A stretch of DNA of 64,000 nucleotides from Pseudomonas sp. A-1. Lineage in GTDB: Bacteria > Pseudomonadota > Gammaproteobacteria > Pseudomonadales > Pseudomonadaceae. Within the stretch, counting starts at the first letter, position 1; each line of letters opens with the position of its first letter. The notes beneath the pieces were generated by a model. The model ran no database searches and was not told the origin of the DNA. It saw nothing but the letters and a program-made list of their open reading frames with translations. The translations under genes and the position numbers were made by a program. Positions 13,636-22,395 of the stretch are shown in pieces. The DNA lies in NCBI RefSeq assembly GCF_004801855.1, contig NZ_SSTC01000002.1, forward strand, positions 47,169 to 111,168. Direction: 5' to 3'.

Positions 13636-15735
13636 ATGAGTCCGACCGCCGAAACCAACCGCACGGCCTACGAGAACTGGCAGCGCTACGAGTACGGGCG
13701 TATGCGTGGGCACCTGGACTACGTGAAGACCGCTCGCATCAACGAGGGCATGTACTTGGGCGGCGGCCTGCAGTGGAGCGCGGAAGATCTGCAGGCCCTG
13801 GCCGAGGCCGGCCGCCCGGCCTTCGAGTTCAACCAGATCCTGCCGAAGATCAACGCCGCCCTCGGCTACCAGATCGCCAACCGCATGGACATCACCTTCC
13901 GCCCTCGCGGCGGGCAGGCCGATCAGGATCTGGCCAGCACCCTGTCCAAGCTGACCATGCAGATCGCCGACAACACCCAGCTGCACTGGAAGGAGTCGCA
14001 GGTCTTCGCCGACGGCCTGGTGCAGCAGCGCGGCTACTTCGACGTGCGGATCAGCTATGAGGACAGCCTGCTGGGCGAGGTGCACATCGACGCGCTCGAC
14101 CCGCTGGACGTGATCCCCGACCCGGATGCCAAGAGCTACGACCCGGACAGCTGGGCCGACGTGATCGTGACCCGCTGGCTGACCCTCGACGAGATCGAGG
14201 CGCTGTACGGCACCGCCAAGCGCAACGAGGTGGACCAGACCAAGCCGGACGAGAGCGACTTCGGCGAGGACATGGGCGACGAGGCCCGCAACAAGTTCGG
14301 CGACAACAACAGCGGCTACAACGACCGCATGGGTGTGGCCACCCAGGCCGACGGCGAGCGGCGAGTGCGGGTGATCGATCGCCAGTTCTGGCGCATGGAG
14401 AAGGCCGAGGTGCTGATCACCCCGACCGGCGACATCCGGGTGGTCGACAGCCTGAGCCCGGCTCGGGTCGCCGCCATGGAGGCCGCCGGCGCGATCCGCC
14501 AGAAGCGCCGTGTCCGCCGGGTGCGCTGGGTGGTCAGCACGCAGTGCGTGGTGCTGCACGATGACTGGTCGCCGTTCCAGCACTTCACGGTTGTGCCGTA
14601 CTTCCCGTTTTTCCGCCGCGGCGTCACTCGCGGCTTGGTCGACAACGCCATCGGCCCGCAGCAGATGCTCAACAAGTCGCTGAGCCAGATGCTGCACATC
14701 ATCAACACCACCGCCAACTCGGGCTGGATCACCTGGGCGAACACCCTGGCCAACATGACCGAGGACGAACTGGAGGACCGTGGCGCCGAGACGGGGCTGC
14801 ACATCAGCCTGAAGAAGGAGACTCCGACCGAGAAGATGCCGCGCAAGATCCAGCCGAACCAGGTACCGACCGGGCTGGACCGCATCATCGAGCGCTCCGC
14901 GGTGCTGCTGGAGCAGGCCACCGGCATCAACGATGCCATGGTGGGCAACACCGGGCGCGAGGTTTCGGGCATCGCCATCCAGAGCCGCCAGCACGCCGCC
15001 CAGCAGCAGTTGGCCGTGCCGCTGGACAACCTGGCGCGCACCCGCAACCTGCTGGCCCGACGGATCCTCGACCTGATCCAGGGTTTCTACGATCAGCCGC
15101 GCATCGTCCGCATCGTCGAGACCGACGCCCGCGGCCGGGAGATGACCGAAGAGCTGGCGCTGAACTACCCGGCGGCCAACGGCCAGATCCTCAACGACCT
15201 GACCATCGGCGAGTACGACGTGGTGATCGCCGAGGTGCCGCTGCAGGTGACCTTCGAGAACAGCCAGTTCCTGCAGGCCATCGAGCTGGTCGACAAGGGC
15301 GCGCCGATCCCATGGCCGTTCGTGCTGCGCTACTCGAACCTGGCCCACAAGCAGGAAATTATCGACGCGCTCGAGCAGCAGGCCCAGCAGCAGGCCGACC
15401 CGCTGGTCGAGGCCAAGGTGGCACTGACCCAGGCGCAGACGCAGAAGACCCTGGCCGAGAGCGTGAACAAGGCTGTCGAGTCGCAATACAGCGCGATGCA
15501 GGCGTCCGGGGTGATCGCCACCACTCCGGCGACCGCGCCGCTGGCCGATGCGCTGCTCCGCTCGGCCGGCTACGTCGACCGCGACGCGGCGCCCATCGTG
15601 CCGGAGTACCAGGCCAACGTGCCGACCGCACCAGTGGCACCGGACGCACCGACCAATACCAATCCGTTGACCCCGGCCAACCCGGCCGTGGGCGTGGCTG
15701 CGGGTATCGAAACCCAGGCCATCGAACCTGTTTAA
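13636..15735 (+). CDS. portal protein
   Basis: A 699-703-residue protein typical of large podovirus portals: YLGGGLQWSAEDLQALAEAG, RPAFEFNQILPKINAALGYQ, PLDVIPDPDAKSYDPDSWAD, then a helical C terminus and an Ala/Pro-rich tail. The ATG at 13636 just after the terL stop is used. A GTG at 13624 would overlap terL and add 4 residues. It forms the dodecameric channel at the capsid vertex and is flanked by terminase and scaffold genes as usual. Confidence 0.88.
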   Translation: MSPTAETNRTAYENWQRYEYGRMRGHLDYVKTARINEGMYLGGGLQWSAEDLQALAEAGRPAFEFNQILPKINAALGYQIANRMDITFRPRGGQADQDLASTLSKLTMQIADNTQLHWKESQVFADGLVQQRGYFDVRISYEDSLLGEVHIDALDPLDVIPDPDAKSYDPDSWADVIVTRWLTLDEIEALYGTAKRNEVDQTKPDESDFGEDMGDEARNKFGDNNSGYNDRMGVATQADGERRVRVIDRQFWRMEKAEVLITPTGDIRVVDSLSPARVAAMEAAGAIRQKRRVRRVRWVVSTQCVVLHDDWSPFQHFTVVPYFPFFRRGVTRGLVDNAIGPQQMLNKSLSQMLHIINTTANSGWITWANTLANMTEDELEDRGAETGLHISLKKETPTEKMPRKIQPNQVPTGLDRIIERSAVLLEQATGINDAMVGNTGREVSGIAIQSRQHAAQQQLAVPLDNLARTRNLLARRILDLIQGFYDQPRIVRIVETDARGREMTEELALNYPAANGQILNDLTIGEYDVVIAEVPLQVTFENSQFLQAIELVDKGAPIPWPFVLRYSNLAHKQEIIDALEQQAQQQADPLVEAKVALTQAQTQKTLAESVNKAVESQYSAMQASGVIATTPATAPLADALLRSAGYVDRDAAPIVPEYQANVPTAPVAPDAPTNTNPLTPANPAVGVAAGIETQAIEPV

Positions 15736-15751
15736 ACCCAAGGGGGCTCCC

Positions 15752-16654
15752 ATGCGCGACAACGACGACAACCTGGACACCGAACTGGACACCGATCTGC
15801 TGGACCGCGGCGATGAGGTCGGCGACCTGCCGCCGGAGGAAGACGAGCTGCCGCTGGACGACGAGGAGCGTGAAGAGAACGAGGGGGATGCAGCTGCGGA
15901 GGAAGAGCCGGCGCCGGCCAAGGGCAGCCGCACCGTGCCGCATGCGCGCTTCAACGAGGTCAACGAGCAGCTGAAGCAGGAGCGTGCCGCCCGCCTGCAG
16001 CTGGAGGAGGAGCTGGCCCGCGCCCGCGGCGCCCAGCAGACCCAGCCGTCGGCTGCTGAGCAGAAGCCGCAGGAGAAACCGACCGAATTCGACTTCAAGG
16101 CTGCCCGCAAGCAGCTGCGCGAGGCGATCTACGAGGGCGATGATGCCAAGGCCGAGCAGCTCGAGGAGGAGATCGAGCGGCAGACCGAGCTGCGCCAGAC
16201 CCGCATCGCCGAGCAGCGCGCCCAGGAGCTACTCGAGCAGCGCACCCGCGAGCAGCAGCAGAAGGCGATCAAGAACGAGGTGGAGACCGCCGTGGCGGCG
16301 GCCTATGCGAGCTACCCGTTCCTCGATGCCGCTGGCGAGCAGGCCAACCAGGACGCCATCGACGAGGTGATAGCGCTGCGGGATCTTTATATTTCCCGCG
16401 GCAAGTCGCCGGCTCAGGCCATCGCCGATGCCGTGGCCAAGGTCGGCCCGCGCTACGCTGAAGCCCCTGCTGCCAAGCCGGACGGCAAGGCGACCATCGA
16501 GCAGAACCTGGAACGCGAGCGGCGCATCCCGCCGACGATGCCCGGGGTCGGCGAGCGTGCCCGCAAGATCGACTACGCCAATCTCAGCGAGGACGAATTC
16601 GAGAGGCTGCCCGAGGCCGAGAAGCGCAAGGCTCGCGGCGATTTCGTGGGTTGA
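15752..16654 (+). CDS. scaffold-like protein
   Basis: 300 residues, very acidic N terminus (DDNLDTELDTDLLDRGDEVG), then a long coiled coil (NEQLKQERAARLQLEEELAR, QLEEEIERQTELRQTRIAEQ). The basic C terminus is RARKIDYANLSEDEFERLPE. Position between portal and capsid plus this layout points to the scaffolding protein. It ends immediately before late promoter copy 5. Confidence 0.75.
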   Translation: MRDNDDNLDTELDTDLLDRGDEVGDLPPEEDELPLDDEEREENEGDAAAEEEPAPAKGSRTVPHARFNEVNEQLKQERAARLQLEEELARARGAQQTQPSAAEQKPQEKPTEFDFKAARKQLREAIYEGDDAKAEQLEEEIERQTELRQTRIAEQRAQELLEQRTREQQQKAIKNEVETAVAAAYASYPFLDAAGEQANQDAIDEVIALRDLYISRGKSPAQAIADAVAKVGPRYAEAPAAKPDGKATIEQNLERERRIPPTMPGVGERARKIDYANLSEDEFERLPEAEKRKARGDFVG

Positions 16655-16702
16655 CGGCCCATTCCAGTCACATAGCGTTCGCCCCGTAGCTTCCTCAGCT
16701 GC
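16651..16702 (+). promoter_or_regulatory. late promoter copy 5 and leader hairpin (capsid block)
   Basis: TTGAC at 16651 overlaps the scaffold stop. AGTCACATAGCGTT at 16666. Leader hairpin GTAGCT-TCCTC-AGCTGC (16686-16702). Unlike the other copies the coding region starts 200 bases later. Confidence 0.72.
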
Positions 16703-16709
16703 ATGACCG

Positions 16710-16746
16710 CCGGCCTTCGGGCCGGTGCGTCACCGGGCTTCGGCCC
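16710..16746 (+). other. tandem UUCG hairpins in the capsid leader
   Basis: CCGGCC-TTCG-GGCCGG (16710-16725) and GGGC-TTCG-GCCC (16735-16746) lie in tandem in the 182-base leader between promoter copy 5 and the capsid gene. UUCG tetraloops are unusually stable. No T-run follows, so a role in mRNA stability rather than termination is more likely. The rest of the leader, to the GGAGACGG before the ATG, shows nothing else clear. Confidence 0.55.
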
Positions 16747-16884
16747 TCGCTCACCGAGTCACGGTGTCCTCGCCTGCAGGGCGTAAAGCTGCGCCGGCCC
16801 CGAGAGCCTGAATCTCGTCTTCGCCTGGGTGGCGACACAACCCGAACACAACCGACAGCAATTCACGACGACAGGAGACGGATC

Positions 16885-17988
16885 ATGTCCGTTACCAACT
16901 TTGCGCGGCTGACCCCGCAGCAGAAGATCGTCTGGTCGCGCGACGTTTGGCAGGCCGCCCGCGATCAGATGTTCATCAAGAAATTCCTCGGCACTGGCGA
17001 CGGCGCGCTGATCCAGCGCATTACCGAGCTGACCAAGACCGAGAAGGGCGAGAAGGTGCTCATGCATCTGGTTGCTGACCTGGTTGAAGACGGCGTGACC
17101 GGCGACAACCAGCGCGAGGGCAACGAAGAAGAAATGATGTCCTACTCGCAGGAGATCACCATCGACCTGATCAGCCACCAAGTCCGCAACAAGGGCAAGC
17201 TGGCCGACCAGAAGACCGTGATCAACTTCCGCGAGATGGCCAAGTCGCGCCTGGCCTACTGGCTGTCCAACCGTACCGACCAGTTGGGCATGCTCACCCT
17301 GTCCGGCGTCTCCTACGAGTACCACCTGGACGGCTCCAAGCGCGTGAATTCGCCGTTCCCGTCTCTGGCGTTCGCCGCCGACGTGTCCGCCCCCACCGCC
17401 AAGCGTCACCTGGCCTGGAACGGCTCCGCGCTGGTGCCCGGTGATACCTCCGTCATCACTGCCAGCTTCGTGCCGAACTACAAGATGATCGTGGATCTCA
17501 TCGCCTACGCGAAGACCCACTACGTCAAGCCCCTGATGGCGGGCGGCAAGGAGTACTACGTGCTGCTCGTTCAGCCGGGCACCCTGGCCCAGCTGAAGAA
17601 GGATCCGGACTACCAGCGCGCCGTTGTGGCCCTGGCGCAGAAGGATGGCGCCAACAGCCCGTGGTTCACCGGCGGGACCGTGACCATCGATGGCGCGGTG
17701 ATTCATGAGCACCGTCTGGTGTTCGGCACCCAGGGCGCGCCGGCCGGCGAGAAGTGGGGCGCCGACGGCAACGTGAACGGCACCCGAACCCTGCTGTGCG
17801 GTGCGCAGGCGCTGGGCATGGCCGATCTGGGCACGCCGGAGTGGGTCGAGAAGAAGTTCGACTACGACTCCAAGCAGGGCATCAGCGTCGACAAGATGCT
17901 CGGCTTCCTCAAGCCCAAGTTCCACTCGATCTACGACAAGTCCGTCGAGGACTTCGGCGTGATCGCCTGCGACCACTACCAGCAGTAA
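16885..17988 (+). CDS. major capsid protein, N4-gp56 family
   Basis: 367 residues, matching the N4-gp56/DUF4043-type capsid family. The N terminus is SVTNFARLTPQQKIVWSRDV, followed by MMSYSQEITIDLISHQVRNK and the C-terminal FDYDSKQGISVDKMLGFLKP. It should be the HK97-fold shell subunit. A strong GGAGACGG site precedes the ATG. The structured leader suggests high expression. Confidence 0.88.
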   Translation: MSVTNFARLTPQQKIVWSRDVWQAARDQMFIKKFLGTGDGALIQRITELTKTEKGEKVLMHLVADLVEDGVTGDNQREGNEEEMMSYSQEITIDLISHQVRNKGKLADQKTVINFREMAKSRLAYWLSNRTDQLGMLTLSGVSYEYHLDGSKRVNSPFPSLAFAADVSAPTAKRHLAWNGSALVPGDTSVITASFVPNYKMIVDLIAYAKTHYVKPLMAGGKEYYVLLVQPGTLAQLKKDPDYQRAVVALAQKDGANSPWFTGGTVTIDGAVIHEHRLVFGTQGAPAGEKWGADGNVNGTRTLLCGAQALGMADLGTPEWVEKKFDYDSKQGISVDKMLGFLKPKFHSIYDKSVEDFGVIACDHYQQ

Positions 17989-18000
17989 GGGGGCTGAGCC

Positions 18001-18399
18001 ATGACCATCTCCAAGAATGACGGCCGCCAGCCCCCCATCGTGGCCTGGGTGGACTTCAACCTGGCCGACGTGGCGGTAGGCACTGCGCAGGGCGCCATCG
18101 AGCTGCCGGGCGGCGCCATCGTGCTGCGCGGCGATCTGTACGTCACCGAGGCCTTCAATGGCGGCACCACTGCGACCCTCAAGGTTGGCGATGCCGGCGA
18201 CGACGACCGCTACACCGGCACGCCGCTGGACGTGACCACCACCGGCAAGAAGCCCCTGGTGCCGACCGGCTACGCGATGCCCCAGCAGGGAGACCTGACC
18301 GTCAAGTTCGCGCAGTCCGGCACCGCGGCCACCACCGGCAAGGCCCGCCTGATCGTCGAGTACATCGACGTCGGTCGCGTCTGCTTCACCCAGGGCTGA
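18001..18399 (+). CDS. probable head decoration or head-fibre protein, 132 aa
   Basis: Starts 12 bases after the capsid stop. A beta-rich protein (GAIELPGGAIVLRGDLYVTE, GTTATLKVGDAGDDDRYTGT, GKARLIVEYIDVGRVCFTQG) of the kind that decorates heads, encoded right behind the capsid gene. The family assignment is by position and composition only. Confidence 0.6.
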   Translation: MTISKNDGRQPPIVAWVDFNLADVAVGTAQGAIELPGGAIVLRGDLYVTEAFNGGTTATLKVGDAGDDDRYTGTPLDVTTTGKKPLVPTGYAMPQQGDLTVKFAQSGTAATTGKARLIVEYIDVGRVCFTQG

Positions 18400-18455
18400 G
18401 GCCTGAAGTCCGGGCCGGGTGACTCCGGCCCTGATCCAACCGCAAGGGGAACACC

Positions 18456-18848
18456 ATGAGCGAAGTCCGTTTTCTCCCGAGTCCGCACGATACCGAGTAC
18501 ACCCACATTTCCCTGACCAGTGGCCACAGCGCGGTGGTCTATGCCGTAAGCCCGGTCGACCAGAAGCCCGGCACTGCGCTGCATCCGCGCTTTCACGAGG
18601 TGGCCATCGCCAAGGGCTGCAAGCTGCTCGGCTTGGGCGGCTATCAGGAAGCCGAGCCGACCGGCGCCGGCAAGCTCGATCTGGTCTGCAACGCCATCGA
18701 GGTCATCGTGGAGCGCAACGCCGAAGGTGATCTGGACGGCACCGGCCGCCCGACGCTGAAGGCCTTGAAGGCGCAGGCCGGCTTCAACGTGACCAAGGGC
18801 GAGGCCGATGCTGCCTGGGCTGAGTTCGTGGCCGGCTTGGAAGACTGA
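18456..18848 (+). CDS. hypothetical phage structural protein, 130 aa
   Basis: Starts MSEVRFLPSPHDTEYTHISL behind AAGGGG. Beta-rich first half with GHSAVVYAVSP, then a helical end (TKGEADAAWAEFVAGLED). Lies between the decoration protein and the adaptor. No family recognised. Confidence 0.65.
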   Translation: MSEVRFLPSPHDTEYTHISLTSGHSAVVYAVSPVDQKPGTALHPRFHEVAIAKGCKLLGLGGYQEAEPTGAGKLDLVCNAIEVIVERNAEGDLDGTGRPTLKALKAQAGFNVTKGEADAAWAEFVAGLED

Positions 18849-18850
18849 GC

Positions 18851-19507
18851 ATGAACCGCGGCCAGTTGCGTGCTCGTTTGCGCTCCGCCTATCTGGATGA
18901 CCAGGCCGAGCCTTACCTGTGGTCCGACGATCTGCTGGATGCGCTGATCGAGGAGGCCCAGCAGGAGGCGGCGATCCGCTCGCGCCTGCTGTCCGAGACG
19001 ATCCAGCTGCCGCTGGTGGCGGGGCAGGGTAGCTACAGCCTGCCGGCGTCGGCCCTCGATGTGGTGCGCGTGCGCACCCCGGGCCTGACCCTGGCGCGTA
19101 CCTCGCAGGCCGAGCTGGACGAGCAGGGCGCCTGGGAGCAGCGCTCCGGGCAGCCGCGCAGCTACGCCTTCACGGCGGCCCACTTCGGTGGAGACGGCGA
19201 GCTGATCGTCTACCCGGCGCCTGCCAGCGCTTACGCGGCGGCGGTCACCCTGCAGCGTCTCCCCGCGGCGCTGAGCGATGACGCAAGCCAGCCCGAGCTG
19301 CCGATACACCTGCATCTATTCCTGCTGGACTGGGCTGCCTTCCGCGCCTTTTCCCTGCGCGACAGCGACGCTGAGGACAGTGCCAGGGCCGCCAAGCATG
19401 AAGCTGCCTTCGAGGCGGTCTTCGGCGAGCGCCTGGATGCCGACACGCTGCGGCAGCGGGCCGAAAGACGCCCCCACCGTATCAAGACCAACTCCGACTG
19501 GAGATAG
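18851..19507 (+). CDS. head-tail adaptor (gp4/gp6-like connector)
   Basis: 218 residues: N-terminal helices MNRGQLRARLRSAYLDD and LLDALIEEAQQEAAIRSRLL, a beta segment (LVAGQGSYSLPASALDVVRV) and a helical C terminus. This is the layout of podoviral gatekeeper/adaptor proteins that bind under the portal. It starts 3 bases after the previous gene. Confidence 0.7.
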   Translation: MNRGQLRARLRSAYLDDQAEPYLWSDDLLDALIEEAQQEAAIRSRLLSETIQLPLVAGQGSYSLPASALDVVRVRTPGLTLARTSQAELDEQGAWEQRSGQPRSYAFTAAHFGGDGELIVYPAPASAYAAAVTLQRLPAALSDDASQPELPIHLHLFLLDWAAFRAFSLRDSDAEDSARAAKHEAAFEAVFGERLDADTLRQRAERRPHRIKTNSDWR

Positions 19508-19510
19508 GCG

Positions 19511-19741
19511 ATGGCCATGAGCAAACTGACTGTCGACCTCAAGATCGGCGAAACCGTCACCATCGGCGGCGCGACTGTTCGCCTCGAGAAGAAGTCCGGC
19601 CAACTGGCCCGGTTGGTGATCGTTGCCGACGGCAACACCCCGATTCACACCCCGAAATCGGCGCGCATGAGTGCGTCTCTGCAAGGAGACGCCATTCATG
19701 GCCAACACTCTGTACGACAAGGCTCGCCAGCGCTTTCTTGA
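19511..19741 (+). CDS. small beta protein with CsrA-like pattern
   Basis: Residues 3-45 (SKLTVDLKIGETVTIGGATV, RLEKKSGQLARLVIVADGNT, PIHTPK) follow the CsrA strand pattern GET-x-IG... V...G..VRL.I.A. The Arg of the REE motif is not kept. It could be a diverged CsrA homologue recruited to the late region or chance beta-similarity. The 3' end overlaps the next gene by 44 bases, unusual here. Confidence 0.5.
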   Translation: MAMSKLTVDLKIGETVTIGGATVRLEKKSGQLARLVIVADGNTPIHTPKSARMSASLQGDAIHGQHSVRQGSPALS

Positions 19742-20105
19742 GGCGCAGATCAACTGGATGAGCGACACCATCAAGTGCATCTTGGTGGATACGGGCGCCT
19801 ATACCCCGCAGACCGCCATCCACGAATACCTGGCCGATATTCCCGTATCCGCACGCATCGCCGGGCCGGTGACGCTTACTGCCAAGTCCACCAGTGGTGG
19901 CGCCGCCGACGCGGCCGACTGCACGTTCACCAGCGTCTCGGGGCCGAGCATCGAGGCGATCATCATCTACGTCGACACTGGCGCCGAAAATACCAGCCCG
20001 CTGATCGCGTACATCGACACTGCCACCGGACTGCCGATCACCCCGAATGGCGGGGATATTATTGTGACTTGGGATAATGGTGCTAATAAGATTTTCAAAG
20101 TATAG
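19698..20105 (+). CDS. hypothetical phage structural protein, 135 aa
   Basis: Start at 19698 (MANTLYDKARQRFLEAQINW) set by AAGGAG. The product is beta-rich (IKCILVDTGAYTPQTAIHEY, TFTSVSGPSIEAIIIYVDTG) and ends WDNGANKIFKV. Similar small proteins are found near tail/capsid genes of many phages. The last 60 bases are markedly AT-rich (GATATTATTGTGACTTGG), marking the joint with the HNH gene. Confidence 0.7.
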   Translation: MANTLYDKARQRFLEAQINWMSDTIKCILVDTGAYTPQTAIHEYLADIPVSARIAGPVTLTAKSTSGGAADAADCTFTSVSGPSIEAIIIYVDTGAENTSPLIAYIDTATGLPITPNGGDIIVTWDNGANKIFKV

Positions 20106-20167
20106 AACTCCCGTGTCACATGGATATTGGCTATTGTTGTTTCTCGGAATCCAATCGGGAGCTGGTA

Positions 20168-20839
20168 ATGGCCACAACAAGACAGCCAATCCAAGAGCGA
20201 GCATGTGCGCACTGCGGCAAGGTGTTTAAGCCAGCTTCGTCCGATGGCAAATACTGCTGCAGTGAATGCTGGTATGCGTCACGGAAGGCTGGGCGAATGG
20301 CGCCGTGCGAAGCGTGCGGCAAGCCGTTTGAGCGGAAGTACAAGGCGCAGCGCGCGTGCAGTTACGAGTGCGGCAACCGGCTGAAGGAGGCCAATCGGGC
20401 CTGCACCTGCAAGCAGTGCGGCGCAGCCTTCATCCGGCCGCACGGCAAGCAGCAGATGTACTGCTCGCGCCGATGTTCGATGTTGGCGCGTGGTGGCGGC
20501 AAGGCGAACGGGCCTTATCGGCACCCGGAAGGGCACGAACTGCGGCATTCCTCCGGCTACGTTCAGCAGAAGGTTGGTGGCAAATGGATCATGCAGCACC
20601 GCTTGGTCATGGAGCAGGTCTTGGGGCGCCCGCTGCTACCAACCGAGCGCGTCCATCACAAGAACGGCCAGCGCGACGACAACCGCCCGGAGAACCTGGA
20701 GCTGTGGACAGGCGTTGGCAGCAGCAAGAAAGACCCGCATGGGGTGCGCGTGGTGGACAAAGTGCTGGACATGATTGAATCCCTGACCGCGGATGAGCGT
20801 GCCAGGGTGTTGCAAAAGCTGAAGGAGATTAAACCATGA
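20168..20839 (+). CDS. HNH homing-type endonuclease with zinc-ribbon repeats
   Basis: The N-terminal half has four Cys-pair units (CAHCGKVFKP, CCSEC, CEACGKPFERK, CKQCGAAF, CSRRCSML) that look like zinc ribbons. The C-terminal part has an HNH centre VHHKNGQRDDNRPENLELW. It is free-standing, in the middle of the structural operon, and stop-start coupled (ATGA) to the next gene. Homing endonucleases cut phage genomes lacking them, so it is probably a selfish gene. 223 residues, start chosen at ATG 20168 (GAGCTGG upstream). Confidence 0.85.
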   Translation: MATTRQPIQERACAHCGKVFKPASSDGKYCCSECWYASRKAGRMAPCEACGKPFERKYKAQRACSYECGNRLKEANRACTCKQCGAAFIRPHGKQQMYCSRRCSMLARGGGKANGPYRHPEGHELRHSSGYVQQKVGGKWIMQHRLVMEQVLGRPLLPTERVHHKNGQRDDNRPENLELWTGVGSSKKDPHGVRVVDKVLDMIESLTADERARVLQKLKEIKP

Positions 20840-21135
20840 GCGAACCGACTCAACCCTGCGCTGATTGCGGTCCCCCCATGCCGGGCGTGAAGCCGCCGCC
20901 GATCGTGCTCGATGTGTCGGGCATTTTCGGCACGAAGTTCGCCGAGAAGGCGCGCAACATCAGCCCGCACAGGCTTTCCGGTCTTCCGCCGTTCCAGATG
21001 TTCTGTGCCGAGCGCGGCATCGACTCGAAGGTGATGATCCAGATTCCCGGCGCCGTCGACGAATACTGCAACTGGCATCAGCAGAAGGGGCTGTGGCCCA
21101 AGGAGACGCCGTTCGGGGAGCTGGTCGATGGCTAA
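20836..21135 (+). CDS. hypothetical phage protein, 99 aa
   Basis: ATGA overlap with the HNH gene. Starts MSEPTQPCADCGPPMPGVKP and has a helical middle (FGTKFAEKARNISPHRLSGL). Unknown function. It may be a structural protein whose 5' neighbour is now the HNH gene. Confidence 0.65.
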   Translation: MSEPTQPCADCGPPMPGVKPPPIVLDVSGIFGTKFAEKARNISPHRLSGLPPFQMFCAERGIDSKVMIQIPGAVDEYCNWHQQKGLWPKETPFGELVDG

Positions 21136-22048
21136 GGCTCAGGGAAAGCTGACCCCGGCGATCAGCGACGCCGCGGTGATGCACGCGAGCATGAAGTCCA
21201 TCCGCGACTACCTGGTGAGCGTAGGGCTGGCTCAGCTTGCGGTGTCCGGCGGCTACGACGTGAGTGGCAGCTCCTCGCAGGTGCCGACGGCTTCCGGCGG
21301 GGTGTCGGCGTGGATGGCGTTTGCCTTCACCGACGCCGACCAGGCCGCTTTCCCCATCGTCATCGTGATCCGCATCGGGCGCTGGACGCTCAACGGCTAC
21401 AGTGTCTACGGCTACCAGTACGGGGTGGCGGATGGCATTCAGGACGGGACCACCCTGATCGGGCGATCGTCGTTGAGCTCTACCCCCGCCAGCGGCGGAA
21501 CGGCCTACCACCAGTGGTATATCAACGTCGCCGGCAACCTGGGCGACTTCGTGCGCTACAGCGGCGACACACTGACCCTGCTGGTCTGCCACAAGTACCG
21601 CAACGTCAGCGGCCCCCTGTTTCACTCCGGCATCGTGATGCACGTGGAGCGCATGCGCCGCAAGGATGGCAGTGTGGAGAGCGGCTGGGCCTGCATCCTC
21701 GATCGCGATAACTACTCTGCGAACTCTGGTACCACCAACCTCACCGTCGAGTTCACCGAAGGCACCGGCGTCTACACCGATGCGGCCCTGTCGAACCGCA
21801 TCGCCGGCCCTCGATCGGCTTACGACGGCGGTGTGCCAGTCGTGGCGCCGATCTGCTACGTCTCCGAGCTTGACCAGGCCGCCGTCCCGTTCCGCAAGGC
21901 GTTCAGTATCGCCGCCGCGGTCGTCACCAATGGCGGGTTCATCCGGCTGGACTTCTCCGGGGAGGAGAAACCCTACCTGGCCTTCGCCGGCATGAAGCAG
22001 CACATCGCCGGTAGCCCGACCTATGGAGTGATTTTCGAGTGGGAGTAG
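21128..22048 (+). CDS. phage structural protein, 306 aa (tail region)
   Basis: Overlaps the previous gene by 8 bases. A beta-rich protein (GYDVSGSSSQVPTASGGVSA, FPIVIVIRIGRWTLNGYSVY, GTTNLTVEFTEGTGVYTDAA) with a composition like that of tail or virion surface proteins. No family named. Confidence 0.65.
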   Translation: MAKAQGKLTPAISDAAVMHASMKSIRDYLVSVGLAQLAVSGGYDVSGSSSQVPTASGGVSAWMAFAFTDADQAAFPIVIVIRIGRWTLNGYSVYGYQYGVADGIQDGTTLIGRSSLSSTPASGGTAYHQWYINVAGNLGDFVRYSGDTLTLLVCHKYRNVSGPLFHSGIVMHVERMRRKDGSVESGWACILDRDNYSANSGTTNLTVEFTEGTGVYTDAALSNRIAGPRSAYDGGVPVVAPICYVSELDQAAVPFRKAFSIAAAVVTNGGFIRLDFSGEEKPYLAFAGMKQHIAGSPTYGVIFEWE

Positions 22049-22395
22049 ACCTGCAGTCGACCGCCCAGGCTGTCGTGCAGTGGCGCATCCCCGGGCGCAT
22101 CAGCTTGCCGGCACAGCCGCGCTCGCTGTTCCTGCACGCCGGCACCGGCTACCTGGCCGGCGACTGGCCGGACGGCGCGGCGACGGTCGACGGCCAGCCG
22201 GTGCCGGCACAGGTGCGCGTGCTGCTGCGCAGCTCTGACCCGGCCATTGACGGCCTGCTGGTGGCCGAGGTGCAGGCGGCGCCGGACGGCACCTGGCGCG
22301 TCGAGGGCCTGCGCCCCGGCCTGCGCTACGACGTGGTGGGTCGCTTCGGCGGGCATAACGACACCATCATGGCCGACGTGACCCCCGCGCAATGA
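22039..22395 (+). CDS. hypothetical phage protein, 118 aa, carboxypeptidase-regulatory-like fold
   Basis: GTG start at 22039 overlapping the previous stop. Pattern QVRVLLRSSDPAIDGLLVAE with APDGTWRVEGLRPGLRYDVV and GRFGGHND recalls the beta-sandwich used in phage tail proteins and carboxypeptidase-regulatory domains. It is coupled to the 929-residue gene by ATGA. Confidence 0.6.
   Translation: MGVDLQSTAQAVVQWRIPGRISLPAQPRSLFLHAGTGYLAGDWPDGAATVDGQPVPAQVRVLLRSSDPAIDGLLVAEVQAAPDGTWRVEGLRPGLRYDVVGRFGGHNDTIMADVTPAQ

Noticed and set aside
13567..16110. 847-residue minus-strand ORF
   Set aside because: Shadow of the portal and scaffold genes with no family resemblance.
20113..20125. GTCACATGG near 20.11 kb as a seventh late promoter
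   Set aside because: The AGTCACATAGC core is broken and TTG at the fixed 15-base offset is absent.
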